DNA from: Pyricularia pennisetigena
Lineage: Eukaryota; Ascomycota; Sordariomycetes; Magnaporthales; Pyriculariaceae
Reading direction: 5' to 3'
Length of the DNA stretch: 64,000 nucleotides
NCBI RefSeq assembly: GCF_004337985.1
Contig: NC_043741.1
Location: 7,482,032-7,546,031, forward strand
Shown: in pieces, positions 11,885-22,339 of the stretch
Numbering within the stretch: position 1 is the stretch's first letter
Layout: every line of letters starts with the position of its first letter
Notes under the pieces: generated by a model
Databases searched by the model: none
Told to the model about the DNA's origin: nothing
Seen by the model: only the letters and a program-made list of their open reading frames with translations
Made by a program: the position numbers and the translations under genes

Positions 11885-12820
11885 TGTCTCACAACACGAA
11901 CCCTTCTTTCCATGTTACTCTCTCACATCATCCATTTTCCTGCTCCTCCTCACCAACACCGCTTCTTTTGGGAAGCATCGCAGCAACTACGCATGGAAAA
12001 ACGCATAACGACCTCTGCCCCTTTTCTTTTGTCACCGCAAGCCTTCATCTCTTTCTTTCTGTTCCGAAATGAAGTAATAGTACGACACTTTTCTTTCGTT
12101 CGACTCATGGATCTTCATGGTTGACCTTTTTATTCGCGGATTTTTGTAGTGTAGTACTCTTGGTAAGGGTACAGGTTCTGTTTTGTTTCTTTTTTTTTCT
12201 CTCTTTTTCTTTTTTTCTCTGTCTCTCTTTTCTTTTGTCTGGGACGGGAACGGGATTCCTCTAGGGGTGGTTTCGGAGGTGCAGTTCGCTTGAATGTGCC
12301 GCTCTTTTTTCCTTTCCTTTTTTTTTTGCTCATTTCCTTCTTCTCTTCGTCTGTCATCTGGGAGCTGGGCCCCTGGCTCCATCCCAATGGCATCCTTTTT
12401 ATTATATTCATTCGTTTCTCATATTTTCTGGTCCGACAGCTGAATACAACTGTTCCAAAAACTCTGGAAAATGCGTCTGAAAACTGTGATCTTGAATTTT
12501 TTACTGAGACTCCCAGCCAAAGCTGCGTCTATCTACACAGCAAATAGACTTGCACATGAATGAATTGAAATCAATGAGACTATGGCTTGGAGCTTGGAGC
12601 TTGTAGCTGGGATGATTGCAGAAGTTGCGCTGGATCTTCTTGCGATTCGACACTAATTAGCGTTATTTCGGTAGGGTAAGAAGCGTTGTCATTGCTTTAT
12701 GCGAGTACTCAACGGTGACCAAAAGGCTACCCGAAATCCGGGTGACCCATCCGAATCCATCCCGCAACCCCTTATTCATGATGGCTGTCGCTAGGGTCTC
12801 CTGCAAAACACGCCATCGTC
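11885..12820. other. intergenic with pyrimidine-rich stretches
   Basis: The 3' flank of the secreted-protein gene, rich in CT tracts (about 12180-12240 and 12302-12330), which explains the charged minus-strand frames there. A short tandem GCTTGGA/GCTTGTA repeat sits at about 12588-12607. No gene seen. Confidence 0.5.
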
Positions 12821-12828
12821 CTTGCTCC

Positions 12829-13317
12829 CAAGGTATGCCAAAACCCACCCACGGGGGCCCGCGTCGGCCCAAATTGGTGGGGCGGGCGACCCCGTGGGTC
12901 GGTTGAACTATTTATAGGGGGGCCAGGCCCGGCGCAAAATTAAACGCGGGTTTTTTTTGGCAACCCGCGGGCCCCCGTGGCAAAACCCGTAGAAATGAAT
13001 ATTTTATGTATGAATATTAATATTTTTTTTTCTTTGAACATAAAATAAAATTAGAATTAGAACTAAAACATAGACTGAAAAGTAAATTTACTAAATTTTT
13101 ATTTTACAGTTAAGTTTTTTTTTTTTTCTTTTTTTTTTGTATTCGTCCATTACAAAACCCACCGGCTACCCAATTCGGGCTGAGCCAACCAGCCCGCGGG
13201 CCCCCATTAGCCCACCAAAAACAAAAAACCCGTGGGCCTTTACGACCTCCGGCCAAAGCCCATGGGCTGGTGGGCCGGGCCGGGCTATTCCTTTTTTTCG
13301 GGTTTTGGCAGGCCTTA
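12829..13317. mobile_element. hAT-like MITE, 489 bp
   Basis: The ends form terminal inverted repeats: left AAGGTATGCCAAAACCC (12830-12846) and right, reverse-complemented, AAGGCCTGCCAAAACCC (13300-13316), 15 of 17 identical. The flanks CTTGCTCC (12821-12828) and GCTGCTCC (13318-13325) match at 6 of 8 positions, as a diverged 8-bp target duplication would. Subterminal regions carry many GC-rich palindromic motifs (CCCGCGGGC, CCCGTGGGC, GGCCCGG) around an AT-rich core, a layout known from hAT elements. No transposase frame exists, so it is non-autonomous. The class is inferred from TSD length and motifs. Confidence 0.7.
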
Positions 13318-13325
13318 GCTGCTCC

Positions 13326-15010
13326 ATGCTATATACAGTTATAATTTCTCAAGACATCAAGACTGTGGCTTGGGTAGCCGCATACCAGGCAGTCACGTGG
13401 GTCATCACTTCGTCTGCGCGGGACCAACTGCCGAGTGCCGACGTTGAGGGAGTCTTTGGGAACGGGAAACGCCTCCGGCGCAAATGGTTCGGGGTAGGAG
13501 CGCCGTGGTGCTGATTGCGAAAAGAGCGATGACTTGGACAAAGTTGGAGATGCGCATTTTGAATGTTTGATCTGCAAAGTTGGACGCTGCAAGGATATCA
13601 AAAAGAGATTGAATGCGCAGCCTTCGTAGAGCATTTATCCAGAAACGTGCTGGCTAAAAGCCTTGGGCTGCAAAATGAGCATCGCCTCAAAAAATAGTCG
13701 TGCATGCTGGGTTAGAGCTTGTATACGAATCGCCTGTGAGGTGGCAGAGTCAATCGACTTGGCAGCAACGGGAAAATGACGTACTATAGGGAAGCTTCGA
13801 TGATAGAGTATCTTTGGTTTTGGATCCGCAAACGGCCAAGTAAAATCCCAATTGTAGAGACCGCTATGAGATGTTTCTCTTTCTTGCAAATGTAGTGAGT
13901 CCTGCAGGGACCCAGATAACGCATCAAATATGACATACCGATAGCGGCGACTTCTGGGACAACCGCGGGCGTGGCAGTGCCACTGCCTCAAGTGTGATAA
14001 ACACGGCGGTGAAGCGCATTTGGATTAGGGATGAATGTGTTTTTGAGGAGCCCTGAGCTTTTTTGGGAGATTGATCGTAAGAGGATCATGTCGAGTCTTA
14101 CAGGATCTGATTGAAGCTCGCTATTTAAGAGAAATCACATGCGATGAGGAATTTGGGTGGGGAAATACAGATAGTAAACTTTGCAAATTCCTAATGGGTT
14201 GGTCAAGATGTGCAAAGATTGAAAGACTACTCCGGACATGCCACAGTATACAAAACAATAAATCCATTTCCATTATTTCTGTTTGAGAAACTGTATAAAA
14301 GTTCAACATATTAATATTGTAAGCTGTTTTGATTGTAACTATTGATAACACTTTACAAACTTACTGTCAGTAGTAAGTTGTTAGTGGGGTTTTAAATTTG
14401 ATAGACATGGTAATTTCTTTTCCTCCAGACGAATCGCACAGCAAAAATGAGGCTTTGCAACTCGTACATCTCGGGCGCCGTGGATCCAAAACTCATATTT
14501 GTCTGTCCCCTTATACGTATTTACGTACAGTACATAAATGTCCGGAAGCTACCGTTTATGCCATAAATCGGGCCAGAATCTATTGCAAGTATCTGATAGA
14601 CTTCTTCCACTTAATCTGACTATTGAAATAATTCCAGCATAGGGTATTGTCTTAGCCAGCGCATTAATAATTTACACTAGCAGAAATTCGCGGTCTGATG
14701 ATTGGTGTCTGGACAAAGCCTAACGAGATGGAATTATGCAGAATATCGGAGTTGCCGATGGAGACTGAGTCTTTCCGTTCGAAAGATAAAAAAACATAAG
14801 CAAGAAGATAAAGAAATTAGCATGGCTATGCCTGTTGGCCATGGAAATGAATGTGTATATGTATATGTCAGGCTTTGCTTCATCCCGAAGATTTCCTTTT
14901 CTTGTTTGTTTCTTCCTCCCCCCCCTTTTCGCCTATCATTTAGCCCTATTTTACAATTCGGCTATTTTTTTTTTTTTTTTTTTGCCTGAGTAGAAAATCA
15001 ATAGTTCAAC
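13326..15010. other. intergenic, no supported gene
   Basis: Frames on either strand are under 130 codons, overlap in conflicting phases and show no domain. A T tract (about 14967-14983) lies just upstream of the possible gene at 15011. Confidence 0.5.
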
Positions 15011-15277
15011 ATGCTCACCTCGAAATTTATACAAATCCTTCTTGCCAGCAGTTGCATGGCGCTCTCTGCATCGAACAATGTTGGCGCCGTCGCCATTGTT
15101 TCCGAAACCTTTCTTCCCGACAGGACTTCGAGTTTGGCTGCACGCCGGGAGCCAGACAATGCTGGTTGCCAAAGCCCCGATCGAAGTGACGACGACGACG
15201 ACAATGACGATTATCAATATGTAATCTACGATCACGACGATCCATCAACATGGCATCCCATAGAGGACGTCGACTAA
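15011..15277 (+). CDS. possible small secreted acidic protein, 88 aa
   Basis: The frame begins with a plausible signal peptide (MLTSKFIQILLASSCMALSA) followed by a short pro-like part with LAARR, a single mature Cys, and a very acidic run (SDDDDDNDDYQY) ending PIEDVD. No intron is needed. No family recognised. A T-rich tract precedes it but no clear TATA box. An overlapping minus-strand frame exists in the same bases. It may be genuine or a chance frame with a hydrophobic start. Confidence 0.45.
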   Translation: MLTSKFIQILLASSCMALSASNNVGAVAIVSETFLPDRTSSLAARREPDNAGCQSPDRSDDDDDNDDYQYVIYDHDDPSTWHPIEDVD

Positions 15278-15748
15278 AGCCCGCCGTAGGCTGCAGGGTT
15301 TTGAAATGTCAGCTGCGCGTCTGTTATCGTGTGGCGCAGTCGAGCGGTTGTCAGATTCGCTATAGGCTAAATTGCGGCGACATGTATCAGGGGGCCAATC
15401 ATAGGGCCGGAATCGTACTGGATGAAGCCCTGCAGCAGGTTCGGCAGCCCACCGTTCAGCCAGCTCGTTCGTTGGACCACCCCAACCCCGCGGGTCTGTC
15501 TGCTGGATTTACTTGGACGGCATTCCGTATCACCACCCGTCGCCATGCGGCTGACGGGCGGATTTTAAGGCCTGGACCGCGGTGTCTGACAAGACCCCGC
15601 TTCGACGACCTGCAGCCCGTCGAACGGTTTGCGCTAGACTCTTTCTGTCCAAAGCTTCACAAATCGGAATAAACCTGGCGTATTTCCTTGCAGCCAAGAA
15701 TGGGCGATAGTTCGTCCGCGGGTTTGGCTTGTTTACTTGATAATCTTG
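15278..15748. other. intergenic; unresolved frame 15250-15672
   Basis: A 140-codon plus-strand frame (15250-15672) contains several cysteines (GCRVLKCQLRVC, SGCQIRYRLNCGDMYQG) but lacks a signal peptide and overlaps the preceding candidate in another phase. It could be an exon of a secreted protein whose 5' exon I cannot place. I do not call it a gene. Confidence 0.25.
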
Positions 15749-15751
15749 GTG

Positions 15752-15758
15752 TATAAAG
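15752..15758 (+). promoter_or_regulatory. TATA box of the SDR gene
   Basis: TATAAAG lies 173 bases before the SDR start codon, similar in spacing to the other promoters in the window. Confidence 0.5.
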
Positions 15759-15930
15759 ACAACAGATTGGCGACCCTGAAGCGAGCGAAATGGAAGAAAC
15801 AATCCGGCAAAGCATTGCAGACACAAACACGAGCTTCGAAATTCAACATCAGAGACAATCGTCCTTTTACTTGTCCCCCCCGAAAAAGCAGGAATACAAA
15901 CAAAAATAAATCCCACCTAGAACCGCAACA

Positions 15931-16884
15931 ATGAGTTTCTGCGAAGGCGTCAAGTTCAACCCAGACAAAGACATCCCTGATCTCCAGGGCAAGGTCATCC
16001 TCGTGACGGGCGGCAACACGGGTCTCGGCCTCGAGAGCATCCGCCAGCTCGCCCAGCACAACCCGGCTCACATATACATGGGCGCGCGGTCGCGGGCCAA
16101 GGCAGAGCAGGCGATCGAGTCGATCCGGGCCTCGACGCCGGCCGCGGCCACGACGCCCATCACGCCTCTCGAGCTTGACCTGGCCTCCTTTGCGAGCATC
16201 AAGTCGGCGGCGCGCACCTTGCTCGCGGCGTCGGACCGCCTCGACATCCTCCTCAACAACGCCGGCATCATGAACATGCCCGAGGGCCTGACGGCCGACG
16301 GCTACGAGCTGCAGTTTGGCACCAACCACGTCGGCCCGGCGCTCTTGACGCAGCTGCTGCTCCCTCGGCTCAAGCGCACGGCAGCACTGCCCGACAGCGG
16401 CGACGTCCGCGTCGTGTTCTTGAGCTCGAGAATAGAAGGGTACGCGCCGAGCGGCGTCTTTGACTCCCCCGAGAAGCTCAAGACCACAATGGCCGAGACG
16501 GGCACGCAGTCGCGGTACGCCACCAGCAAGCTCGCCAACGTGCACTACGCCTGGGCGCTGGCCGAGAAGAACCCGGACCTCAAGGTCGTCTGCGTGCACC
16601 CCGGAGTGGTGCAGACGGGTCTGCTGAGCACCTGGAAGGACGGCTTCAACCCTGTCGTCAAGGGCGTCATGAACCTGGCCGGTCGGGCCTTGATGACCAC
16701 GATCGAAAAGGGCGCATACAACCAGGTCTGGGCTGCGACGGCTGCCGAAGGAGTGGAGACGGGCACTTTCTATCACCCGGTGGGCGTCAAGGGGAAGGGG
16801 TCAAAGGCCAGTAAGGATGCCGGGCAGAAGGATGTCTTGTGGGACTGGACGCAGAAGGAGTTGGACGGACATCTTGTCGTCTAG
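15931..16884 (+). CDS. short-chain dehydrogenase/reductase (retinol-dehydrogenase-like)
   Basis: A single-exon gene of 317 codons. The classical SDR signatures are in order: TGGNTGLG at 26-33 (NAD(P)-binding glycine motif), NNAG at 109-112, the FLSSR serine region at 163-167, and the YATSK catalytic Tyr196/Lys200. The segment HPGVVQTGLLS (223-233) after the active site is typical of the retinol dehydrogenase / WW-domain oxidoreductase-like group in fungi. It would oxidise or reduce a hydroxyl or carbonyl using NAD(P)(H), in the cytosol or on a membrane; the substrate cannot be told. GC3 is high and there is no damage. A large antisense frame (347 codons) is a mirror of this bias, not a gene. 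Confidence 0.93.
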   Translation: MSFCEGVKFNPDKDIPDLQGKVILVTGGNTGLGLESIRQLAQHNPAHIYMGARSRAKAEQAIESIRASTPAAATTPITPLELDLASFASIKSAARTLLAASDRLDILLNNAGIMNMPEGLTADGYELQFGTNHVGPALLTQLLLPRLKRTAALPDSGDVRVVFLSSRIEGYAPSGVFDSPEKLKTTMAETGTQSRYATSKLANVHYAWALAEKNPDLKVVCVHPGVVQTGLLSTWKDGFNPVVKGVMNLAGRALMTTIEKGAYNQVWAATAAEGVETGTFYHPVGVKGKGSKASKDAGQKDVLWDWTQKELDGHLVV

Positions 16885-18092
16885 TAAGTCCGAGGCCTTT
16901 AGGCGGCTGAGAGGGGTCATCTTTGAGGGAAGAGGCTGGAGCACAGAACAGCATGTTGTCATTTCCTTTTTTTTTTCTTTTTTTTTTTTCTCATCATCTC
17001 CACCAATGACTTTAGCGCTCAAAGGCTTTTCATAGACATATAATGCACTCACCATCATATTTCGCTTCGCGTCACCGCAAAACCATGCGCAAGCGGATAT
17101 CCCACCGTTTTCATGGAAAAGACCTGTAATATTAGAGAGGACCGCTGCCGACGATTCTCCGAGGCGTGATCAAGGCGTTGGCATGACTAGCGATTGTAAC
17201 AACCGGTGACGAGCATTGCGATAAAGTTATGCGTTGGTTACGCTGGGAAAAGGAGAACGGAAAAAATAAACCAAAGTGTAAACTGGAAGCCGGCTATCTC
17301 TGTTGCAGTGCGTTCAAAATGGATCCTTACCCCACAAGGCAGATCTTGTCTCATTCCGGAAAGCAGCACGGTGGTGGAGTATGCGGTGCATTGCGCAATT
17401 CCCCATACGAGATCAATACAAGGGTTCCAATCCCGATCTTGTTGTGCTCATGTTGGGAGGTGCAGTGCCTGTGCGCCACGGCCCTGTCGGACGCCGACAT
17501 AGCATCGCGCAGTGACACAACCTATATTAGGTCGTGGCCATTACGGGGTAAAGGCTACTTTGAGTAAAAAGGAGCGGCAAATGGAAGACTCGGTGAGGTT
17601 TCATTTATTTGGTTTCTTAGTTTTTCCCTCTCCTTGGTAAGCGGGTTTGGTATGTATNNNNCTCCCGAATAGGGGGACAAAGCGGTATGGCCCCCGAAGT
17701 GCAGCTCCTTTCTGATTTTGGCAGGTAGACAGGTGGGTGGCATTTGCAAGCCTAGCGCAAAAACTGCGTACCAAGTACGGCCCCCCTGAATTCAAGTTCA
17801 ATACAGCAGAGTCAGTCATTTGATGGTTCTACTTCGGCTTCGGGCTTCAAGACGACGCCTCGATGCCAAGCCTCAAAAAACACATTCGTTATGCCTCATA
17901 CGTGGGTACCTTGAGTAATGTCCAAAGCCCCGCACGCCTCCCCGAACGAGCCGTTGAACCCCTATATGTTCGGAAAGACCGAATGAATCTCGGCTCGGCT
18001 CCACTACGGCCACTCCCGATTGAGTAGCACCGCCGTCCCGACTCCTATCGCTCTCGTGATGTACGACGAAAAGTCTCAGCAAATGTGAAAGC
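16885..18092. other. intergenic; 4-base assembly gap at 17658-17661
   Basis: No supported gene. Overlapping frames at 17206-17567 run in three phases over the same bases without domains. Four Ns at 17658-17661 mark a small gap. T-rich tracts occur at about 16970-16989. Confidence 0.5.
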
Positions 18093-18100
18093 TATATAAG
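18093..18100 (+). promoter_or_regulatory. TATA box of the 79-aa secreted protein gene
   Basis: TATATAAG lies 125 bases before the start codon at 18225. The region between is CA/CT-rich (CATCACCATCATCACA and similar), as in fungal 5' leaders. Confidence 0.6.
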
Positions 18101-18224
18101 AAGCCATCGTTGCTCTCGAAGACGCTTCTTGTTTTTTCCACTCTCATCACCATCATCACATTCCAACCACATTCACTCTTTCGAATCTAGCTTTCTCAGC
18201 CACCCACAACCAAAACTTTTCAAA

Positions 18225-18559
18225 ATGCAGTTCTCCAAGATCTCCGTCGCCGCCATCTCCATGGCCCTCTTCTCCCTGGCCTCTGCCGCCCCCGCCACCG
18301 AGGTCCCTCATATCCAGGCCCGCGCCAACTGCTTCGGCGATGCTATCGCCTCGGGCAGCAGCTGCGTTGCCGACTGCATCAAGAATGGATCCAGCGACGT
18401 GAGTACCTGGCTATCTGATGGAGATATGGCCCTCACTATGAAGAAGAAGAAAGAAAAGAAAAAACTAACCACCAAACTTTTTTGCTCACTCAGTGCATCG
18501 TCGGTTGCAATGCCAGCACTCTTAGCAAGCTTGCCGGCTGCATGATCTCTGGCAAATAA
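18225..18559 (+). CDS. cysteine-rich small secreted protein, 79 aa
   Basis: Exons 18225-18398 and 18494-18559 (95-base GTGAGT..CAG intron with branch CTAAC at 18465, phase 0). Residues 1-21 are a signal peptide (MQFSKISVAAISMALFSLAS..), and a short pro-segment ends QARA at 31-34. The mature part of about 45 residues has six cysteines at 36, 47, 51, 59, 63 and 74, giving spacings 10-3-7-3-10, symmetric around the centre. The paired CX3C motifs (CVADC and CIVGC) recall helical-hairpin disulfide peptides. The splice falls immediately before Cys59, and only the spliced form contains all six. Likely extracellular; candidate effector or antimicrobial-type peptide. No family named. Confidence 0.85.
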
Positions 18560-19620
18560 GCGACGGCGCAAGACTATCTCAACAAACCAAGTTCATGCAT
18601 TACACGGGGCGACCACATAGTCGGGCCGGGGTTTCAATGGGCATTCGGTCAAGGCGCACTTCGTTTGGGCACACTGTACCATACATAATTGTCTTATACA
18701 GAATTGTAATTTTTGCTTTTGCAAACAAAGTTTGCTCAGTGCGCCTACTCAACCTGACTTTTCATTACCTGACATTTGGTGACATTTAGTCTCTTGTAAT
18801 GGACACGCCACTGACACCAGTGGGATGTCCCAGGCCAGACGCAAGTATAGACATGGTGAAAAAAAATATAAGCAGAGTAGAAAAACGCCTGAGAGGCGAG
18901 AGACATTCTAGCTTTAAACATAAAATGAACTTTTATGGCCTTTTGATTTGTTGCCGTACGATTTGGTGGATCTCCCTGGCCCCGTAGTTTGGCCCAAGTT
19001 CTGTGCAGTCACTGCAGTGAATATTGTTATCGATGTAAAGCAACGAATCCCTCGTTCTGCTGAAGCAAGACCGTCATTGCAATTCACATGCACGCTTGTT
19101 GTTAAGCTAGATATTGGCGGCGCGATAGTAATCATCCAGACTTCTTGGAACTCATTCAGTGGAAATGACAGTGTCTAGTTCAGCTTGCATGGTGAATTTT
19201 ATCCGCCTATAATTGTCCTATTGAAGCCTAAACCGGTTAAAAGGCAGCCATGTTGTGTAAGCCGCTTGACCGCTTTGGCTTGGGATTGCACATTTGCTTT
19301 CAAAATCCCTATGTTGTGTGCAGTTGAATCTCACGTCATGCAACATCTCAGCTGGCGATTGCCAGCGGCGTGATTCAGCGTCCGTCAGCGTACATATTTG
19401 GACAGCGAATCAGCATCAACCGCACCTCCATATTCAGTGTTGCGAACGATGAAGAGTTTTTCTTTCAAGCGGTCAGTTATGCTATGCCCCAATCTGACCA
19501 TTCAGCTGAGGTTAGTCTTCTGTGCTGTATCGCAAGAATTAGGTATGTGGGGTGCAACACTTTTGAATTAGATTGTAATAACACTCACTGGACAAAGATC
19601 TGCAAGGCTATTTTGAGTAT
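18560..19620. other. intergenic, no supported gene
   Basis: About 1 kb between two small secreted protein genes. Short frames have no support and I see no repeat. Confidence 0.5.
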
Positions 19621-19627
19621 TATAAAA
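19621..19627 (+). promoter_or_regulatory. TATA box of the 160-aa secreted protein gene
   Basis: TATAAAA lies 132 bases before the start codon at 19753, followed by a CA-rich leader. Confidence 0.55.
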
Positions 19628-19752
19628 AGCCCATGGTCTAGTCCACTTCTCACAGCCCAAAAACTTCTATCCCAAGCAGCGCTCCTCCGACAAAACAAAA
19701 CCCAAACACAAACCCAATCGCCACCACAGCTTCGCAGCTATCCACCAGCAAC

Positions 19753-20333
19753 ATGCGCTACACCACGGCCCTCACGACCCTCCTCCTCCCGCTGCTCGCC
19801 AGCGCGGCCCCGGCCCCCAACGCCGATGCCACCGTCCCCGTCTCGACCACCTCCCCGCTGGCCGACGACGTGCCGGGCATCTCCAACGCGACCGAGGCCG
19901 ACAGCGGCATGAGCATCATGGACAGCTGCTGGGGCTCGCACGACATCCAGCGCAGCGACGTCAACAACCTCAAGAACTGGCTGCTGAGCAACGACCCGGA
20001 GGCGAGAACCTACCTCGCCCGCCGCACCTCGAGCTCCTGGAGCCTCGGCACCGCCCGCATCACCCTCAACAACGACTACTTCTTCGAGGACACCTCGGTC
20101 AAGCGGTTCGAGTTTGGCTGGGCCCTCGGGTGGATTGCTGACAACTGCTGCAGTGGGAACCTCTGGTAAGGATTTTTTTTTTCTTTGGCGCGCCCGCGCT
20201 TAGTTCGAGGGGGGAGTCTCTGGAAGACTAGACGAAAACAAACGCTAACACGCTCACCTTTAGCATGGCTGGCGATGCTACTGCCTCTGGTGTCAATGGC
20301 TTGCATCTCAGGGCTGTTATGAACAAGTTCTGA
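19753..20333 (+). CDS. small secreted protein, 160 aa
   Basis: Exons 19753-20165 and 20264-20333 (98-base intron GTAAGG..TTTAG, phase 2) join to 161 codons including the stop. Residues 1-18 form a signal peptide (MRYTTALTTLLLPLLASA). A Ser/Thr/Pro-rich segment follows to about residue 52. The conserved-looking core runs from Cys59 (MDSCWGSHDIQ) through SWSLGTARITLNNDYFFED to the NCCSGNLC motif (Cys132, 133, 138). Cys138 is created across the splice junction, supporting the model. The four cysteines suggest two disulfides. I do not recognise the family. It ends 663 bases from the edge of the AT-rich repeat island and shows no RIP damage. Confidence 0.85.
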
Positions 20334-20996
20334 GGCTCTGGGCTTGCTTTGTGGAGAGAGAGGTTTTGCGGGATATTATTGGTTGTGGTTGTGTGGTTTT
20401 TTGCTGGCCCCTGATTCTTTTCATGTCTTTCATTTAACCTATAGATCTTTACTATTTCCTTCCTTGATTTTCATTTTTTATTTATTTCTTATTCACCTCG
20501 CTCTTTATACATTCAGCAGACAAATTCCCGATCCAGATAGAAATAGACGTATCCTACTAGACCATATTTGCTGAATGCGTATGCTAAAACCCTGACAAGG
20601 GGCACAATTGGTTGTTTCAACAGCAAATATGCCTGCGCGCTGCAACCCTCATGTGGGACGTAAACGGCAAAATCTAGTGTACAAATAAGTTGGAACACAA
20701 TAACAACAAAGGACTGGTGATAGAACAAACGTAAAAAGCAGGCTTGGCATTTCTGATTTTAGTCGGGTCATTGTAAAATACGCGTTCTTAGCAGAGAGAT
20801 TGGCTGTCGGCGCTGCAACGTTCTAACCTAATACATTTGGAAAAACCACATACAATTGCAAGCAAAATATCTTTAATTTAGACATCGCTATAATGATGCA
20901 AATGGGTATATTGCTAGCTACAAATTCAAGGTTCGACGGGAATGTGAACCTTGGCATAAACCTTAGCGTAAGGCATTCCAAAACCCCCCCACGCGG
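20334..20996. other. 3' flank between secreted-protein gene and repeat island
   Basis: No gene seen. T-rich 3' UTR-like sequence runs to about 20520. Composition stays mixed until the island edge at 20997. Confidence 0.5.
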
Positions 20997-21085
20997 TAGT
21001 CTCAGTGCTCAGACTAAACCCCCCTGCTTCGCAGTGGGGACCGAGCGCTCCATGTACCTTTCAGCCACATGGCTTTTCGACCAAT
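20997..21085 (+). repeat. hairpin-rich boundary repeat, left copy
   Basis: An 89-bp sequence starting TAGTCTCAGTGCTCAGACTA. It matches 60221-60309 in inverted orientation at 86 of 89 positions and 58085-58173 in direct orientation. It folds as three successive hairpins: AGTCT/AGACT, a CCCC..CTGC/GCAG..GGGG stem with a TTC loop, and CCATGT/ACATGG. It is GC-normal although the adjacent sequence is AT-rich. Confidence 0.85.
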
Positions 21086-22339
21086 TGCATTGGCCGAAAA
21101 GATCGCGTTCGTTCTAGTTTGAGGACAATTTGTCGCATTTCGCCGTTCATGGCGGGTATATATACTGTATACGCATTGTAATAGCAAAAAAATAGTGTAA
21201 CCAAAGTATACCATTGAATATTCGAATATAAAGTTAAATAACAATCGTAAAAATATAAAATAACCTGCGTTGGATTAATTGGGATTCGGTAGTTCTTCCA
21301 CTGAAAACCGCGCTTCTATAACGAATTTATTTGAAAAGACATGTAAGTATTTAGTAAAACTTGTAACTTTTTACTATATTTAATTATTATTTTAAGTAAT
21401 GATGTAGAATATTGAACTTAAATAAGACTATACTATTGACGGTCCAACGGATTTAAAACTATAGCGTGCATGCAAATATCGTTTGAAATAAAAGTTAAAT
21501 TAGTATTTTTGTATCAACTGATAATTTATTAAAAAACTGAATTATTTACGCAGATATTAATACAACTAGAAAAAGCCTCAATTTATCCATTTATTCATAA
21601 ATCTGTAAATAAATGTTGTTTAACTGTTTTTACCAAATTTTATTTAATTAAATAAAGCAACAAATAGAAAAGTAACACAAATTCAGCATGTTTTAATGTA
21701 AAAAATTATAAAAGCGGGTATTATAAATCGGATCTCACGTGGACGTCTGTTTATAGACGTATCCTAACCCCCGAAGGTTTGGTTTTATTATTGTTGAAAT
21801 TGGTAAAAATTTAAAAGCGTTTCGATTGTAAATTTTATATAAGATTATATATACTTTACCTACGCGCTTATTTAACGGCTTATATAATGAGATATATACA
21901 CCAAACTGTAACATTATATTATATATCCGTATACCACCCCCCATTTGCAAAACCCTTGAAATCTGGTTGCAAAAAAATATAATCTTAAATTAATTGAATA
22001 GAGCAGAAAATAGATAAACAATACATATTTAGCATTTTTTAATATGGAAAAATAATAAAGACCGGTATAGATAATCGTTTTTCACGTGGACGTTTGTTTA
22101 TATACGTTATCCAATCCCTGACATTTTGGTTTTATTATCGTCAAAATTGGTAAAAATATAAGAGCGTTTCGATTGTAAATTATACACAAAGATATATATA
22201 CGTATACAACCCTCCACGAGCAAAAGTTCTAAAATTTGGTTGAAAAACAAAAATAATATAAATAAAAATCGAGAATTTACAAATTATCGAAAAAACAGCA
22301 CCGCCATAAACGGATTAAAGGCAAATGGTATCCAATTCG
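21086..22339 (+). repeat. repeat family R, copy 1 body
   Basis: AT-rich sequence without coding capacity, collinear with 58174-59645. Shared landmarks are the TTTGTCGCATTTCGCCGTT motif near the start, blocks near 21735-21930 and 22080-22225 containing GACGTNTGTTTATA and TTTCGATTGTAAAT, and an end with ACCGCCATAAACGGATTAA (22305-22323). The two internal blocks are diverged repeats of each other. It could be the remains of a non-autonomous element; no transposase frame is visible. Confidence 0.6.

Noticed and set aside
13329..13634. 101-codon minus-strand frame next to the MITE
   Set aside because: No recognised domain, and it overlaps a frame on the other strand; treated as chance.
14976..15235. 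Minus-strand frames over the 15011-15277 candidate
   Set aside because: No signal peptide or domain; the plus strand has the better start and a signal-like N-terminus, though even that one is uncertain.
15733..16776. 347-codon minus-strand frame over the SDR gene
   Set aside because: It is the mirror of a GC3-rich coding region; the plus strand has all SDR motifs in order, while this frame has no domain and Arg/Gly-rich filler.
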